The translations under genes and the position numbers were made by a program. 10,594 nucleotides of DNA, taken from assembly GCA_937897085.1 (NCBI GenBank), contig CALCOR010000115.1:1-10594 (forward strand), in the 5' to 3' direction. This stretch comes from an uncultured euryarchaeote. GTDB taxonomy: Archaea > Thermoplasmatota > Poseidoniia > Poseidoniales > Thalassarchaeaceae. Below, piece after piece: positions 1-6,462 of the stretch (position 1 is its first letter; the number at the start of each line of letters is the position of its first letter). A model generated the notes under the pieces. It did no database searches. It had not been told where the DNA came from and was given only the letters and a program-made list of their open reading frames with translations.

Positions 1-1
1 G

Positions 2-244
2 GTAGTATTAACGGTGGTTGATTCTCTTTCGGGAACGCCATTAATTTTGGCAGTTTTGTTATTGGTCCCGGCGGCAATTTCAGCGGTTGTACGAAGATTA
101 CACGACCTGGGCAAGTCCGGTTGGTGGTACTGGATTGCCCTTATTCCCCTTGTAGGCGCTATACTCTTGTTGGTCTGGATGGCGACAGATGGTGAACCTC
201 AGCCAAATGCCTACGGTGATGTGCCGACCAATGTCCTAGCGTAG
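2..244 (+). CDS. DUF805 family membrane protein, 3' part only
   Basis: The reading frame is open to the left edge with no stop, so the true start lies outside the window and only about the last 80 residues are seen. A GTG at position 14 could act as a start but would leave only a fragment of the usual DUF805 length (roughly 110-140 residues). Visible are a hydrophobic helix (LILAVLLLVPAAISAVV), the family signature VRRLHDLGKSGWWYW, a second helix (IALIPLVGAILLLVWMA), and the typical tail with GEPQPNAYGD. DUF805 proteins are small integral membrane proteins of unknown function. The gene converges on the tRNA-Phe gene, ending 16 bases from its encoded CCA. The family call is firm; the function is unknown. 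Confidence 0.85.
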   Translation, partial: VVLTVVDSLSGTPLILAVLLLVPAAISAVVRRLHDLGKSGWWYWIALIPLVGAILLLVWMATDGEPQPNAYGDVPTNVLA

Positions 245-260
245 TGCTTGACCGTATTCT

Positions 261-336
261 TGGTGCGGCAGGCCGGACTTGAACCAGCGACCTTCAGATC
301 TTCAGTCTGACACTCTCCCAGCTGAGTTACTGCCGC
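261..336 (-). tRNA. tRNA-Phe (anticodon GAA), CCA encoded
   Basis: Read on the minus strand, the 76 bases fold into a complete cloverleaf. The acceptor stem GCGGCAG pairs with CTGCCGC. The D arm is ACTC/GAGT around AGCTGGGA. The anticodon stem TCAGA/TCTGA encloses CTGAAGA with anticodon GAA. A 5-base variable region follows, then the T arm GCTGG-TTCAAGT-CCGGC, discriminator A, and an encoded CCA at 261-263. All stems pair fully apart from one G-U in the T stem. It lies 68 bases downstream of the RNase PH stop on the same strand, so it may be co-transcribed with that gene or have its own weak promoter; no clear TATA box was seen in the gap. Confidence 0.97.
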
Positions 337-404
337 AAGGCAATCGCGATGCGCTGGCTGTTCGACTTCAACTCTTTGGCGTGGGCGCGGAGAAGCGCAG
401 TGCT

Positions 405-1232
405 TCACTCGACGCCGGAGAGCACGGCTGCCTGAATGGCATGCAGTTTGGCATTTCCCTGCTCGGCCAAGGACACCAGTTCATCCAATTCCGCGCGTGA
501 GTAGGTCGATTCCTCGCCGGTGGACTGCACCTCGATGAAGCGCCCGTCACCGGTCATCACGACGTTCATGTCGACGTCCGCAGCGCTGTCAAGAACGTAA
601 TCGAGATCGAGACGTGCAACACCCCCGACCAGGCCGGTGCTGATGGCGGCGATGTCGTGCGGCAGTACCGCTCGCTCGTGAGCAGCCCGGGACTCGGCAG
701 ACAACACGGGAATCTCAGCTCCAGAGCGACGCTCATCCTCGGTCGGCCGGATATCAGCCGGGAGGCAGTCGCCAGAGGCAATCAGCCTCCGAATCGCAAG
801 CCTGAGCGCGATGTTGGCGGCGGTGACCGAAGCGCAGCGGGTGCCGCCATCGGCGTTGAGCACGTCGCAATCCACGGTGAGTGCCACCGGTCCGAGCGCA
901 TCGAGGTCAATCGCACCACGCAGAGAGCGAGCAACGAGCCGCTCGATCTCAGCAGTGCGACCTTTGGCACCGCGGCGCTCTCTCTGGAAGCGGGAGTCAG
1001 TGGAGCCGGGCAGGAGCGAGTATTCGGCGTGCACCCAGCCGCGGTTGGCGTTGCGCGGGAACCAGCGTGGAAGCCGGTCAGCCTTCGTGGCACAGGCGAG
1101 CACGGTGGTTTCACCCTGGCGGTAGAGCACGCTTGCGAGCGCGTTGTCAGTGAAATCGAGCGTCACATCGACCTCACGCATCTCATCAGGCGCTCTGGTC
1201 GCCTCGAAATCCCCGCTCTTCAACTTCCCCAT
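405..1232 (-). CDS. rph: RNase PH (bacterial-type phosphorolytic 3' exoribonuclease)
   Basis: RNase PH trims the 3' ends of tRNA precursors and other RNAs, using phosphate to release nucleoside diphosphates. The 275 residues follow bacterial RNase PH throughout: GWVHAEYSLLPGST (65-78), GRTAEIERLVARSLRGAIDL (91-110), VDCDVLNADGGTRCAS (120-135, holding the phosphate-binding GGTR), and LDLDYVLDSAADVDMNVVMT (208-227, metal-binding aspartates). It resembles E. coli Rph far more than the archaeal exosome subunit Rrp41. Two oddities stand out. The usual N-terminal RPxGR motif is degraded to TRAPDEMRE. Residues about 155-194 hold some 29 more residues than E. coli Rph has between the same strands, which explains the length (usual about 240). 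It follows mogA by 71 bases and precedes tRNA-Phe. The ATG start at 1232 has no obvious alternative. Confidence 0.93.
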   Translation of the reverse strand: MGKLKSGDFEATRAPDEMREVDVTLDFTDNALASVLYRQGETTVLACATKADRLPRWFPRNANRGWVHAEYSLLPGSTDSRFQRERRGAKGRTAEIERLVARSLRGAIDLDALGPVALTVDCDVLNADGGTRCASVTAANIALRLAIRRLIASGDCLPADIRPTEDERRSGAEIPVLSAESRAAHERAVLPHDIAAISTGLVGGVARLDLDYVLDSAADVDMNVVMTGDGRFIEVQSTGEESTYSRAELDELVSLAEQGNAKLHAIQAAVLSGVE

Positions 1233-1303
1233 GGCTCACGCCGACCCGCACCTCTCTCTTCAATCCAACGAGCGGCCCAATCCCGCTCACTCTCGGGCTC
1301 TGG

Positions 1304-1939
1304 CTACCTGCGCGCGTGTTTCGGACGGAACGCGGACCACGGTCCGTCGGTCGTCTCGATGTACGGTCCGCCGACGAGATCGATGCAGTAGGGGACTGCT
1401 GGGAACACCTCGTCAATCGTCTCACGGATCGCCTTCGGAGCGCCGGGGAGATTGAGGATCAAGCATCCACCACGCGTGCCGCCGACCTGCCGTGACAGAA
1501 TTGCCGTGGGCACGTGCCTCAGTGAGATGGCGCGCATCTGCTCGCCGAATCCGGGCAGGATGCGATCGCATACGGCGGCCGTCGCATCGGGTGTGATGTC
1601 GCGCGGAGCGGGACCGGTCCCGCCGGTGGTGATCACCAGACAGCAGCCGATGTCGTCGACCAGTTCAATCAACGTCTGTTCCACCAAGGTTCGCTCGTCT
1701 GGAATCACCCGTACTTCGGCCTGCCACTCGGAATCGAGAGCTCCTTCCAGGAATGCCAGCACCTCCGGTCCAGAGAGGTCGACATACTCGCCCGAACTGG
1801 CTCTGTCACTGACTGTCACCACGCCCACGCGCGCTAGGTCACCAACCGAGTCGGGGCTGCCACCGGACAGGGAAGGTCCGCTCATCGGCTGGCCGAGCAA
1901 CAGCGCTCGCTTTGAAATCCGGGGTAGTGCCGACCTCAC
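1304..1939 (-). CDS. mogA: Molybdopterin adenylyltransferase MogA
   Basis: MogA adenylates molybdopterin with ATP, preparing it for molybdate insertion in cytosolic molybdenum (or tungsten) cofactor synthesis. The match to E. coli Mog is close along the whole length: VGVVTVSDRASSGEY (38-52), RVIPDERTLVEQTLIELVD (77-95), the nucleotide/pterin-binding TTGGTGPAPRDITPDAT (104-120), PGFGEQMRAISLRHVPTAILSRQ (129-151), LNLPGAPKAIRET (162-174) and GPYIET (191-196). It even ends in a similar FRPKxARR. The GTG at 1939 overlaps the channel stop (GTGA) and suggests translational coupling. An in-frame ATG at 1885 would give 193 residues, nearer the usual Mog length of about 195, and cannot be excluded. 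No other cofactor genes or molybdoenzymes are in the window. Confidence 0.94.
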   Translation of the reverse strand: MRSALPRISKRALLLGQPMSGPSLSGGSPDSVGDLARVGVVTVSDRASSGEYVDLSGPEVLAFLEGALDSEWQAEVRVIPDERTLVEQTLIELVDDIGCCLVITTGGTGPAPRDITPDATAAVCDRILPGFGEQMRAISLRHVPTAILSRQVGGTRGGCLILNLPGAPKAIRETIDEVFPAVPYCIDLVGGPYIETTDGPWSAFRPKHARR

Positions 1940-2940
1940 TCGGAATCGGAGTCAGAGGCGACCTCCTCTAGTGCCCTGCGGGCCTGTAGCGCCCGTGAGC
2001 GGTGCTTACTGCGCTCCTGACCGCGAATTTCCTTCGCTCGGATCAGCGCCCGCGGCAGGCTGTCTGCAGAGTCATTTGAGGATTCAGTACTGAACAATAT
2101 TCGTTTGGCCGCATCGAACTCCTCGCTGTTGAGCATGCCCTTGTCACGCAGTTCGGTGATCACCTCCAACTGTCCGAGCAGCCTTTCCCCACCCCTGCCG
2201 CCGTTGCTGTCATTGCGATGGGCGGCCGAATAGAACAACTGCGACAGCGAAGCCGCCAAGGTGGCGACCAACCCGATTCCCACGAACAACAGAACGGTGG
2301 CGACCGCTCTCGCACCGATGGACTTCGGCGCGAACTCTCCGTAGCCGACGGTGGTGGCAGTTTCGATGGACCACCAGATCGCGTCCTCCACCGTCTGGAC
2401 CATCTGGCCCTCTGCACACCTTGGATCCGCAGTGCATTCCTCCGTATATTGAGTCTCGAACATCAGGGCGAGAACACCTCCCGAAATGATGAGGATGAAG
2501 ACGATGGTGAACAGGTGCTGAACCTGACGCTGAACGGAGATCTCCTCGTCACCAGAGACATTCAGCAGTCGCATAATCGCCATGAACCCCGGGACTAGCC
2601 GGATGAAGCGGAGCATCCCAGCCCAACCGAAGCCGGGGATGGCGGTGGCGTACAAGGGAAAGAGCGCCAGAACCAGGATGCCGTTGCGCCGCCACCAGTC
2701 AGTCCGATCAAGGCACCTCGTGTGGTCTTCGGCGAGATCGGCGATGAAGTAGGCGATCAGGAGCAGGTCGATGAACGAGAGCAGTTTCCAGCGCTCGGGA
2801 TTGGTGGACAACAGCGATGTCTCTGTGTCATAGACGATGATAGTCAATGACACCAACGTGAGTGACAGCATCGCGATGTCATTCACCCACCTCGGACGCT
2901 CCAAGGTGGTGTACTTCGGGCGCTGCTCGTCTTCTCCCAT
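1936..2940 (-). CDS. Voltage-gated-type potassium channel with C-terminal SHOCT domain
   Basis: A 334-residue integral membrane protein laid out like a six-helix Kv/KvAP-type channel. Helices lie at about 19-37, 53-70, 87-103, 108-126, 142-161 and 209-237. Between the last two are a pore helix (AIWWSIETA) and the potassium selectivity filter TVGYG (197-201). The fourth helix carries only three arginines (R111, R114, R124), a weak voltage sensor. The outer loop before the pore has two cysteines (169, 175) that could form a disulfide. Residues 253-283 (LLGQLEVITELRDKGMLNSEEFDAAKRIL) form a SHOCT-like short helical domain, often an oligomerisation or interaction tail. A charged, basic then acidic tail follows. 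It begins with ATG at 2940 without a clear Shine-Dalgarno site, and its stop overlaps the mogA start. Potassium conduction is well supported; gating is inferred. Confidence 0.9.
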   Translation of the reverse strand: MGEDEQRPKYTTLERPRWVNDIAMLSLTLVSLTIIVYDTETSLLSTNPERWKLLSFIDLLLIAYFIADLAEDHTRCLDRTDWWRRNGILVLALFPLYATAIPGFGWAGMLRFIRLVPGFMAIMRLLNVSGDEEISVQRQVQHLFTIVFILIISGGVLALMFETQYTEECTADPRCAEGQMVQTVEDAIWWSIETATTVGYGEFAPKSIGARAVATVLLFVGIGLVATLAASLSQLFYSAAHRNDSNGGRGGERLLGQLEVITELRDKGMLNSEEFDAAKRILFSTESSNDSADSLPRALIRAKEIRGQERSKHRSRALQARRALEEVASDSDSE

Positions 2941-3082
2941 CCGCGCGTCTCTCAGTCGATGGACCTTTCAGCGTTCGGGATGCATACAGGGTAGCGCGAC
3001 TGGTTCGCGCGCGCAATCGCGCAAGCCGTCATTTCGGTCAGGAATGTTCCGAACCAAGACGCTCGTGTTCGCAAGAGAGGTG
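2941..3082. other. Intergenic region between the endonuclease IV-like gene and the channel gene
   Basis: These 142 bases hold no supported gene. On the minus strand a tandem near-repeat TTGCGCGA-TTGCGCGC occupies 3009-3024 and could form a weak GC-rich hairpin. No TATA-like box, oligo-T terminator or Shine-Dalgarno site was recognised. The gap may hold a separate promoter for the channel-mogA-rph group, but nothing in it shows this directly. Confidence 0.4.
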
Positions 3083-4264
3083 TCAGAAGATGTCGTCATC
3101 GTCATCGCCAGAGCCGCCGGCATCCATCAGGTCCGCATTGTCCGCACCCTTGGCGGCCGACTTCTTCGGCTTCGGCTTCTTCTCCGGCTCATCCGCCTTC
3201 TTCGGCTTCTTCGTCTTCTTCTCGGCGGCTTTCTTCGCAGACTTCTTCGCCTCTTGCTCGGAGGCGATGCGCTTCTCCTTCTCGGCCTTCGTGCGCGCCG
3301 CTAATTCCTCTGGGTCAAGCCCCGCCTTCAGTGCCAGATCGATGTTACGCTCATCGCGCGCCTTCTTCTCCAACAACCGGTGCTTGGCTCGATCGTACTG
3401 TTGAAGCATGAACATGGCGTCGTGCTCGAGCAGAGGCGAGTCGGATATGATGGTCACATCGAGCCAGTCGCCCTCCTCAGCAAGGAACTCGGCGAACGGC
3501 TCGAACTTCAAATCGGACTTCTTGATCTGCGTGTAGTGTAGCGCATTGCCCATCCGATGCTCCACACCTGAGAAATGACAGAAGAACTTCTTGCCACCTA
3601 GTTTCTCGCGCACCTTGTCGAACAGCTCGCCGAAGTCCTCACTCGTTCGCAGCCCTCCATGCCCGCGGGCGTGGATGTGTCCCAAGTTCAGGACAGGGAC
3701 GGTGCCGTCTACGTGATTGCACACCTCGAGCACCTCGTCGAGCGTGCCCCACAGTTCCTGACGACCGCTCGTCTCGATGCCGACCAGTGCCGGATTATTT
3801 TCGATCAGCCACGGGAAGGCGATGTGCTCTTCATCCTTGGTCTCGTCACCCCACAACTCTCGTACCCTGTCGACCACTCCGGAGAACACGTTGGCCACCT
3901 GCTCATTGGCTTCGGAACCACGCGAGGTGGAACCGTACGGCCCTACGTGGAAGGTGATGTGCCGGGCGTTGATCACCTTGGCAGCCTGAATCGCCGCCTC
4001 CATCTTGGATAATGTGCGATTGCGCTCCCTGCGATTACCGAGAATCTCAGCGTAATACGGCCCGTGGAGATTCATCTCGAACTCGGTCTTCCACGACAGG
4101 ATGCCCGCCTGCCAGTACTGGTCGAAGTGCTGAGGCTGGACGGTCCGGACCGTCTGAATCTCCATCGTATCCAGCCCGAGCGCGGTGATGTCATCCATCC
4201 CTTCGACGATGGTTCGCCCCTTGCACGAGAGTGGCACTCCAGCCGGTCCGAGTCTCAAAGGCAC
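3083..4264 (-). CDS. Endonuclease IV-family TIM-barrel protein with lysine-rich and acidic tail
   Basis: Predicted member of the xylose-isomerase-like TIM-barrel / endonuclease IV (Nfo) superfamily, which cuts DNA at abasic sites using three metal ions. From the GTG at 4264 the protein is 393 residues. It opens PLRLGPAGVPLSCKGRTIVEG, as archaeal members do. Likely metal ligands and strand motifs are LHGPYY (66-71), TFHVG (104-108), GIET (162-165), NLGHIHARGHGG (193-204), FFCHFSGVEH (227-236) and ISDSPLLEHDA (273-283). The barrel ends near residue 300. A Lys/Ala/Glu-rich tail (about 301-372) and an acidic end finishing DDDDDIF follow, absent from E. coli Nfo. The open frame continues to an ATG at 4348, but those 28 residues show no family similarity, while the GTG is preceded by GGAGGGGGGA. 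DNA repair is the likeliest role; an uncharacterised sugar-phosphate enzyme of the fold is possible. Confidence 0.8.
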   Translation of the reverse strand: MPLRLGPAGVPLSCKGRTIVEGMDDITALGLDTMEIQTVRTVQPQHFDQYWQAGILSWKTEFEMNLHGPYYAEILGNRRERNRTLSKMEAAIQAAKVINARHITFHVGPYGSTSRGSEANEQVANVFSGVVDRVRELWGDETKDEEHIAFPWLIENNPALVGIETSGRQELWGTLDEVLEVCNHVDGTVPVLNLGHIHARGHGGLRTSEDFGELFDKVREKLGGKKFFCHFSGVEHRMGNALHYTQIKKSDLKFEPFAEFLAEEGDWLDVTIISDSPLLEHDAMFMLQQYDRAKHRLLEKKARDERNIDLALKAGLDPEELAARTKAEKEKRIASEQEAKKSAKKAAEKKTKKPKKADEPEKKPKPKKSAAKGADNADLMDAGGSGDDDDDIF

Positions 4265-4270
4265 TGCGCA

Positions 4271-4280
4271 TCCCCCCTCC
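4271..4280 (-). promoter_or_regulatory. Shine-Dalgarno site deciding the GTG start of the endonuclease IV-like gene
   Basis: On the minus strand the sequence GGAGGGGGGA ends 6 bases before the GTG at 4264, directly ahead of the first residues with family similarity. This supports the GTG over the upstream ATG at 4348. A short inverted repeat (CGGCC, loop of 4, GGCCG; 4280-4293) lies just upstream and could pair in the mRNA leader. Confidence 0.55.
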
Positions 4281-4446
4281 GGCCTCCCGGCCGAATGGCT
4301 GTCTCTTGATAATGATGCGCTGAAGCACTCTCCTGCTGCTTCTGCCAATCCAATTTCATGCTCACCATGATGTTCAGTGCACCCCGACCCATCTTAATGC
4401 GACGATTCCTGCTTTCCTGAAATGGAGTCTGTAACCGGTCGCGTCC

Positions 4447-6453
4447 GTGCAGGACACCATTTATTCATGCTCGCCGAGTAGGGAGAGCGTGAACTCCAGA
4501 GTAGTCTTCCGACCGTTGAACGTGTCAGCGCTCCTGGCCGTCTGTCTGATGCTCACACAGGCGAGCGGCACTCTGCTGCTCGAGGCTGGTGGAATCTCAG
4601 CACATGCGACCGCCTACGACACATCGTACGCGGTCGATGACGAACCGGTGCCGATGTCGTGGAGGGCGGCGAACGGCGAGGGCGTGAATCCGACCCATCT
4701 GGAATGGGGCTCTACCGGAAGCATCCTCGGACGGGTGGTTCCAGCAGCGCACGGGGACAACATCTCGAGCCTCGCGGGGCCGAACAGACCGGGACCTCGT
4801 GAGATTAGCAACGCGGTGTGCGCGACGTCTGGGAGCGGGCCGGCCGATGAGACCGGGCTGTCCGACTACAACTGGCTGTGGGGACAGTTCATCACGCATG
4901 ATGTCGATTTCACCACCACCTCCAATGGCAGGACCACGGAAGCGGTCGAACAGGCGCACATCTCCGTGCCCATCGATGACCCAATCATGAACCCGAATGG
5001 CGTCGAGTGGGCTGAAATGATGTTCTTCCGCTCGGTGTATCTCGAGGGGACGGGGACGTCCGAGGGCAACCCGCGTGAGCACCCCAACAACATCACCACC
5101 TGGATCGATGCTGGAGTGACCTACGGCTCATCACAAGGGAGGGCTGACTGGCTGCGCACGTTCGAAGGAGGGCGACTCAAGGTATCCAACTGGACTGAAG
5201 GTGACCTGCTGCCACTCGCCGAACCAGACGATGCGACCGCGCCCGGGATGTCCTTTGCTGGCTTCAGCGGTGACAAGAAGTTCGTCACCGGCGACATTCG
5301 CGCCAACGAGCACATCGCACTGCTGGCGATGCACGTCATCTTCCATCGCGAGCACAACCGGCTCGCTGACGACATCGCCGCGCGCAACCCTGAATGGAGC
5401 GACGAGCAGATCTACCAGCGAGCGCGCAAGATAGTCGCCGCCGAGATCGGTGTCATCACCTTCGAGGGATTCCTGCCTTCGCTTGGCATCACGATGCCTG
5501 CCTACTCCGGATTCAATGCCAGCATGGACCCAGCGATGCGCAGCGTGTTCGCCACGGTCGCCTTCCGCATGGGTCACAGCCAGATAGGTGACAACCTGCT
5601 GCGATTGCAGGAAGACCGCTCACCGATCGCTGCGGGCAACCTGAAACTCAAGGACGGGTTCTGGACGACCTCGCCGGTCACCGATGAGGGCGGTGTCGAC
5701 CCGCTTCTGCGTGGCTTGGCGCTCAACACGCAGCCGGCCAACGACCTGCTCTTCGGCGACAACCTGCGCAACCAGCTGTTCGGCTTCCCGGGAGGACTTG
5801 GAGCCGACCTGTGCGCCATCGACATCCAGCGCGGCAGGGACCACGGAGTACCTGACTACAACACCATCAGAGTGGCCTTCGGTCTGCCCGCCCTCACCAA
5901 CTTCAGTCAGATCTCCTCGGACAACGCCACCAACGCCGAACTCGAGGCCCTCTACGGGGACATCGACGACATCGACCCGCTCATCGGCATGCTGGCCGAA
6001 GACCACCCGTCCGACGGCGTGCTCGGAGAGACGATGAAAGCGGTCATCATGGACCAGTTCGGTCGCATCCGCGAAGGTGATTCGCACTGGTGGGAAGGCG
6101 ACCCCGAACTGGAGTCGATACGCGATGACCTGAGAGACACCACACTTTCAGACGTGATCCTGCGCAACACCGACATCAGGGACCTGCAGTGTGACGTGTT
6201 CTTCGCCGAGACCAATGTCAACAACATGGATTGCGCCGGCTCTGGCAACAACGCTCCGCACACACCAGTACAGGATGTGGCCGGTAACGGAGATCCGACC
6301 GATGGAACGGGGACCGAGGGTGAGAGCGGTGTCAAATTCGACCCGATGCTGCTGCTCATAGGTGGCATGATTGCCGCGGCGGTCGTGCTGATGCTCACTG
6401 CCAAGGATGAGGATGAACCGGAGACTGAATCCGAAGGCGACCTCGAAGAATGA
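4447..6453 (+). CDS. Animal-type heme peroxidase, secreted and C-terminally anchored
   Basis: A 668-residue member of the animal heme peroxidase (myeloperoxidase/peroxidasin) superfamily, which uses hydrogen peroxide to oxidise halides or organic substrates. The distal site is WGQFITHDVDF (145-155) with Gln147, His151 and Asp152 (calcium ligand position). The calcium loop is TTWIDAGVTYGSS (217-229). Catalytic Arg285 and heme-ester Glu288 sit in GDIRANEHIAL, followed by MHVIFHREHNRLA. The proximal histidine is His377 in FRMGHSQI. GGVDPLLRGL and AIDIQRGRDHGVPDYN complete the fold. The aspartate that gives the second heme ester in myeloperoxidase is Thr150 here. Residues 22-41 resemble a signal peptide; 632-651 are a transmembrane helix followed by an acidic end, so the enzyme probably faces outward. 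The start is GTG 4447; GTG 4489 would give a tidier signal peptide but has a tight Shine-Dalgarno spacing. Family call firm, substrate unknown. Confidence 0.93.
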   Translation: MQDTIYSCSPSRESVNSRVVFRPLNVSALLAVCLMLTQASGTLLLEAGGISAHATAYDTSYAVDDEPVPMSWRAANGEGVNPTHLEWGSTGSILGRVVPAAHGDNISSLAGPNRPGPREISNAVCATSGSGPADETGLSDYNWLWGQFITHDVDFTTTSNGRTTEAVEQAHISVPIDDPIMNPNGVEWAEMMFFRSVYLEGTGTSEGNPREHPNNITTWIDAGVTYGSSQGRADWLRTFEGGRLKVSNWTEGDLLPLAEPDDATAPGMSFAGFSGDKKFVTGDIRANEHIALLAMHVIFHREHNRLADDIAARNPEWSDEQIYQRARKIVAAEIGVITFEGFLPSLGITMPAYSGFNASMDPAMRSVFATVAFRMGHSQIGDNLLRLQEDRSPIAAGNLKLKDGFWTTSPVTDEGGVDPLLRGLALNTQPANDLLFGDNLRNQLFGFPGGLGADLCAIDIQRGRDHGVPDYNTIRVAFGLPALTNFSQISSDNATNAELEALYGDIDDIDPLIGMLAEDHPSDGVLGETMKAVIMDQFGRIREGDSHWWEGDPELESIRDDLRDTTLSDVILRNTDIRDLQCDVFFAETNVNNMDCAGSGNNAPHTPVQDVAGNGDPTDGTGTEGESGVKFDPMLLLIGGMIAAAVVLMLTAKDEDEPETESEGDLEE

Positions 6454-6462
6454 GCGTGCTGC

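Noticed and set aside
261..336. tRNA-Phe as an integration site for a mobile element
   Set aside because: There is no integrase, no repeated tRNA 3' end and no phage or plasmid gene nearby in the window.
392..406. Small hairpin (GAAGC, loop of 5, GCTTC) at the end of rph as a terminator
   Set aside because: The stem is only 5 base pairs, overlaps the stop codon and lacks a following T run.
657..1391. Long plus-strand open frame of 244 codons over rph and mogA
   Set aside because: It is an antisense shadow of two well-identified genes, a common effect of high GC; its product has no recognisable domain and spans their intergenic gap.
3009..3024. Tandem TTGCGCGA/TTGCGCGC as a regulatory repeat
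   Set aside because: Two short copies in a GC-rich gap can arise by chance, and no promoter element accompanies them.
4265..4348. ATG-initiated 28-residue extension of the endonuclease IV-like protein
   Set aside because: The segment lacks family similarity, while the GTG at 4264 has a strong Shine-Dalgarno site and begins exactly at the family's first strand.
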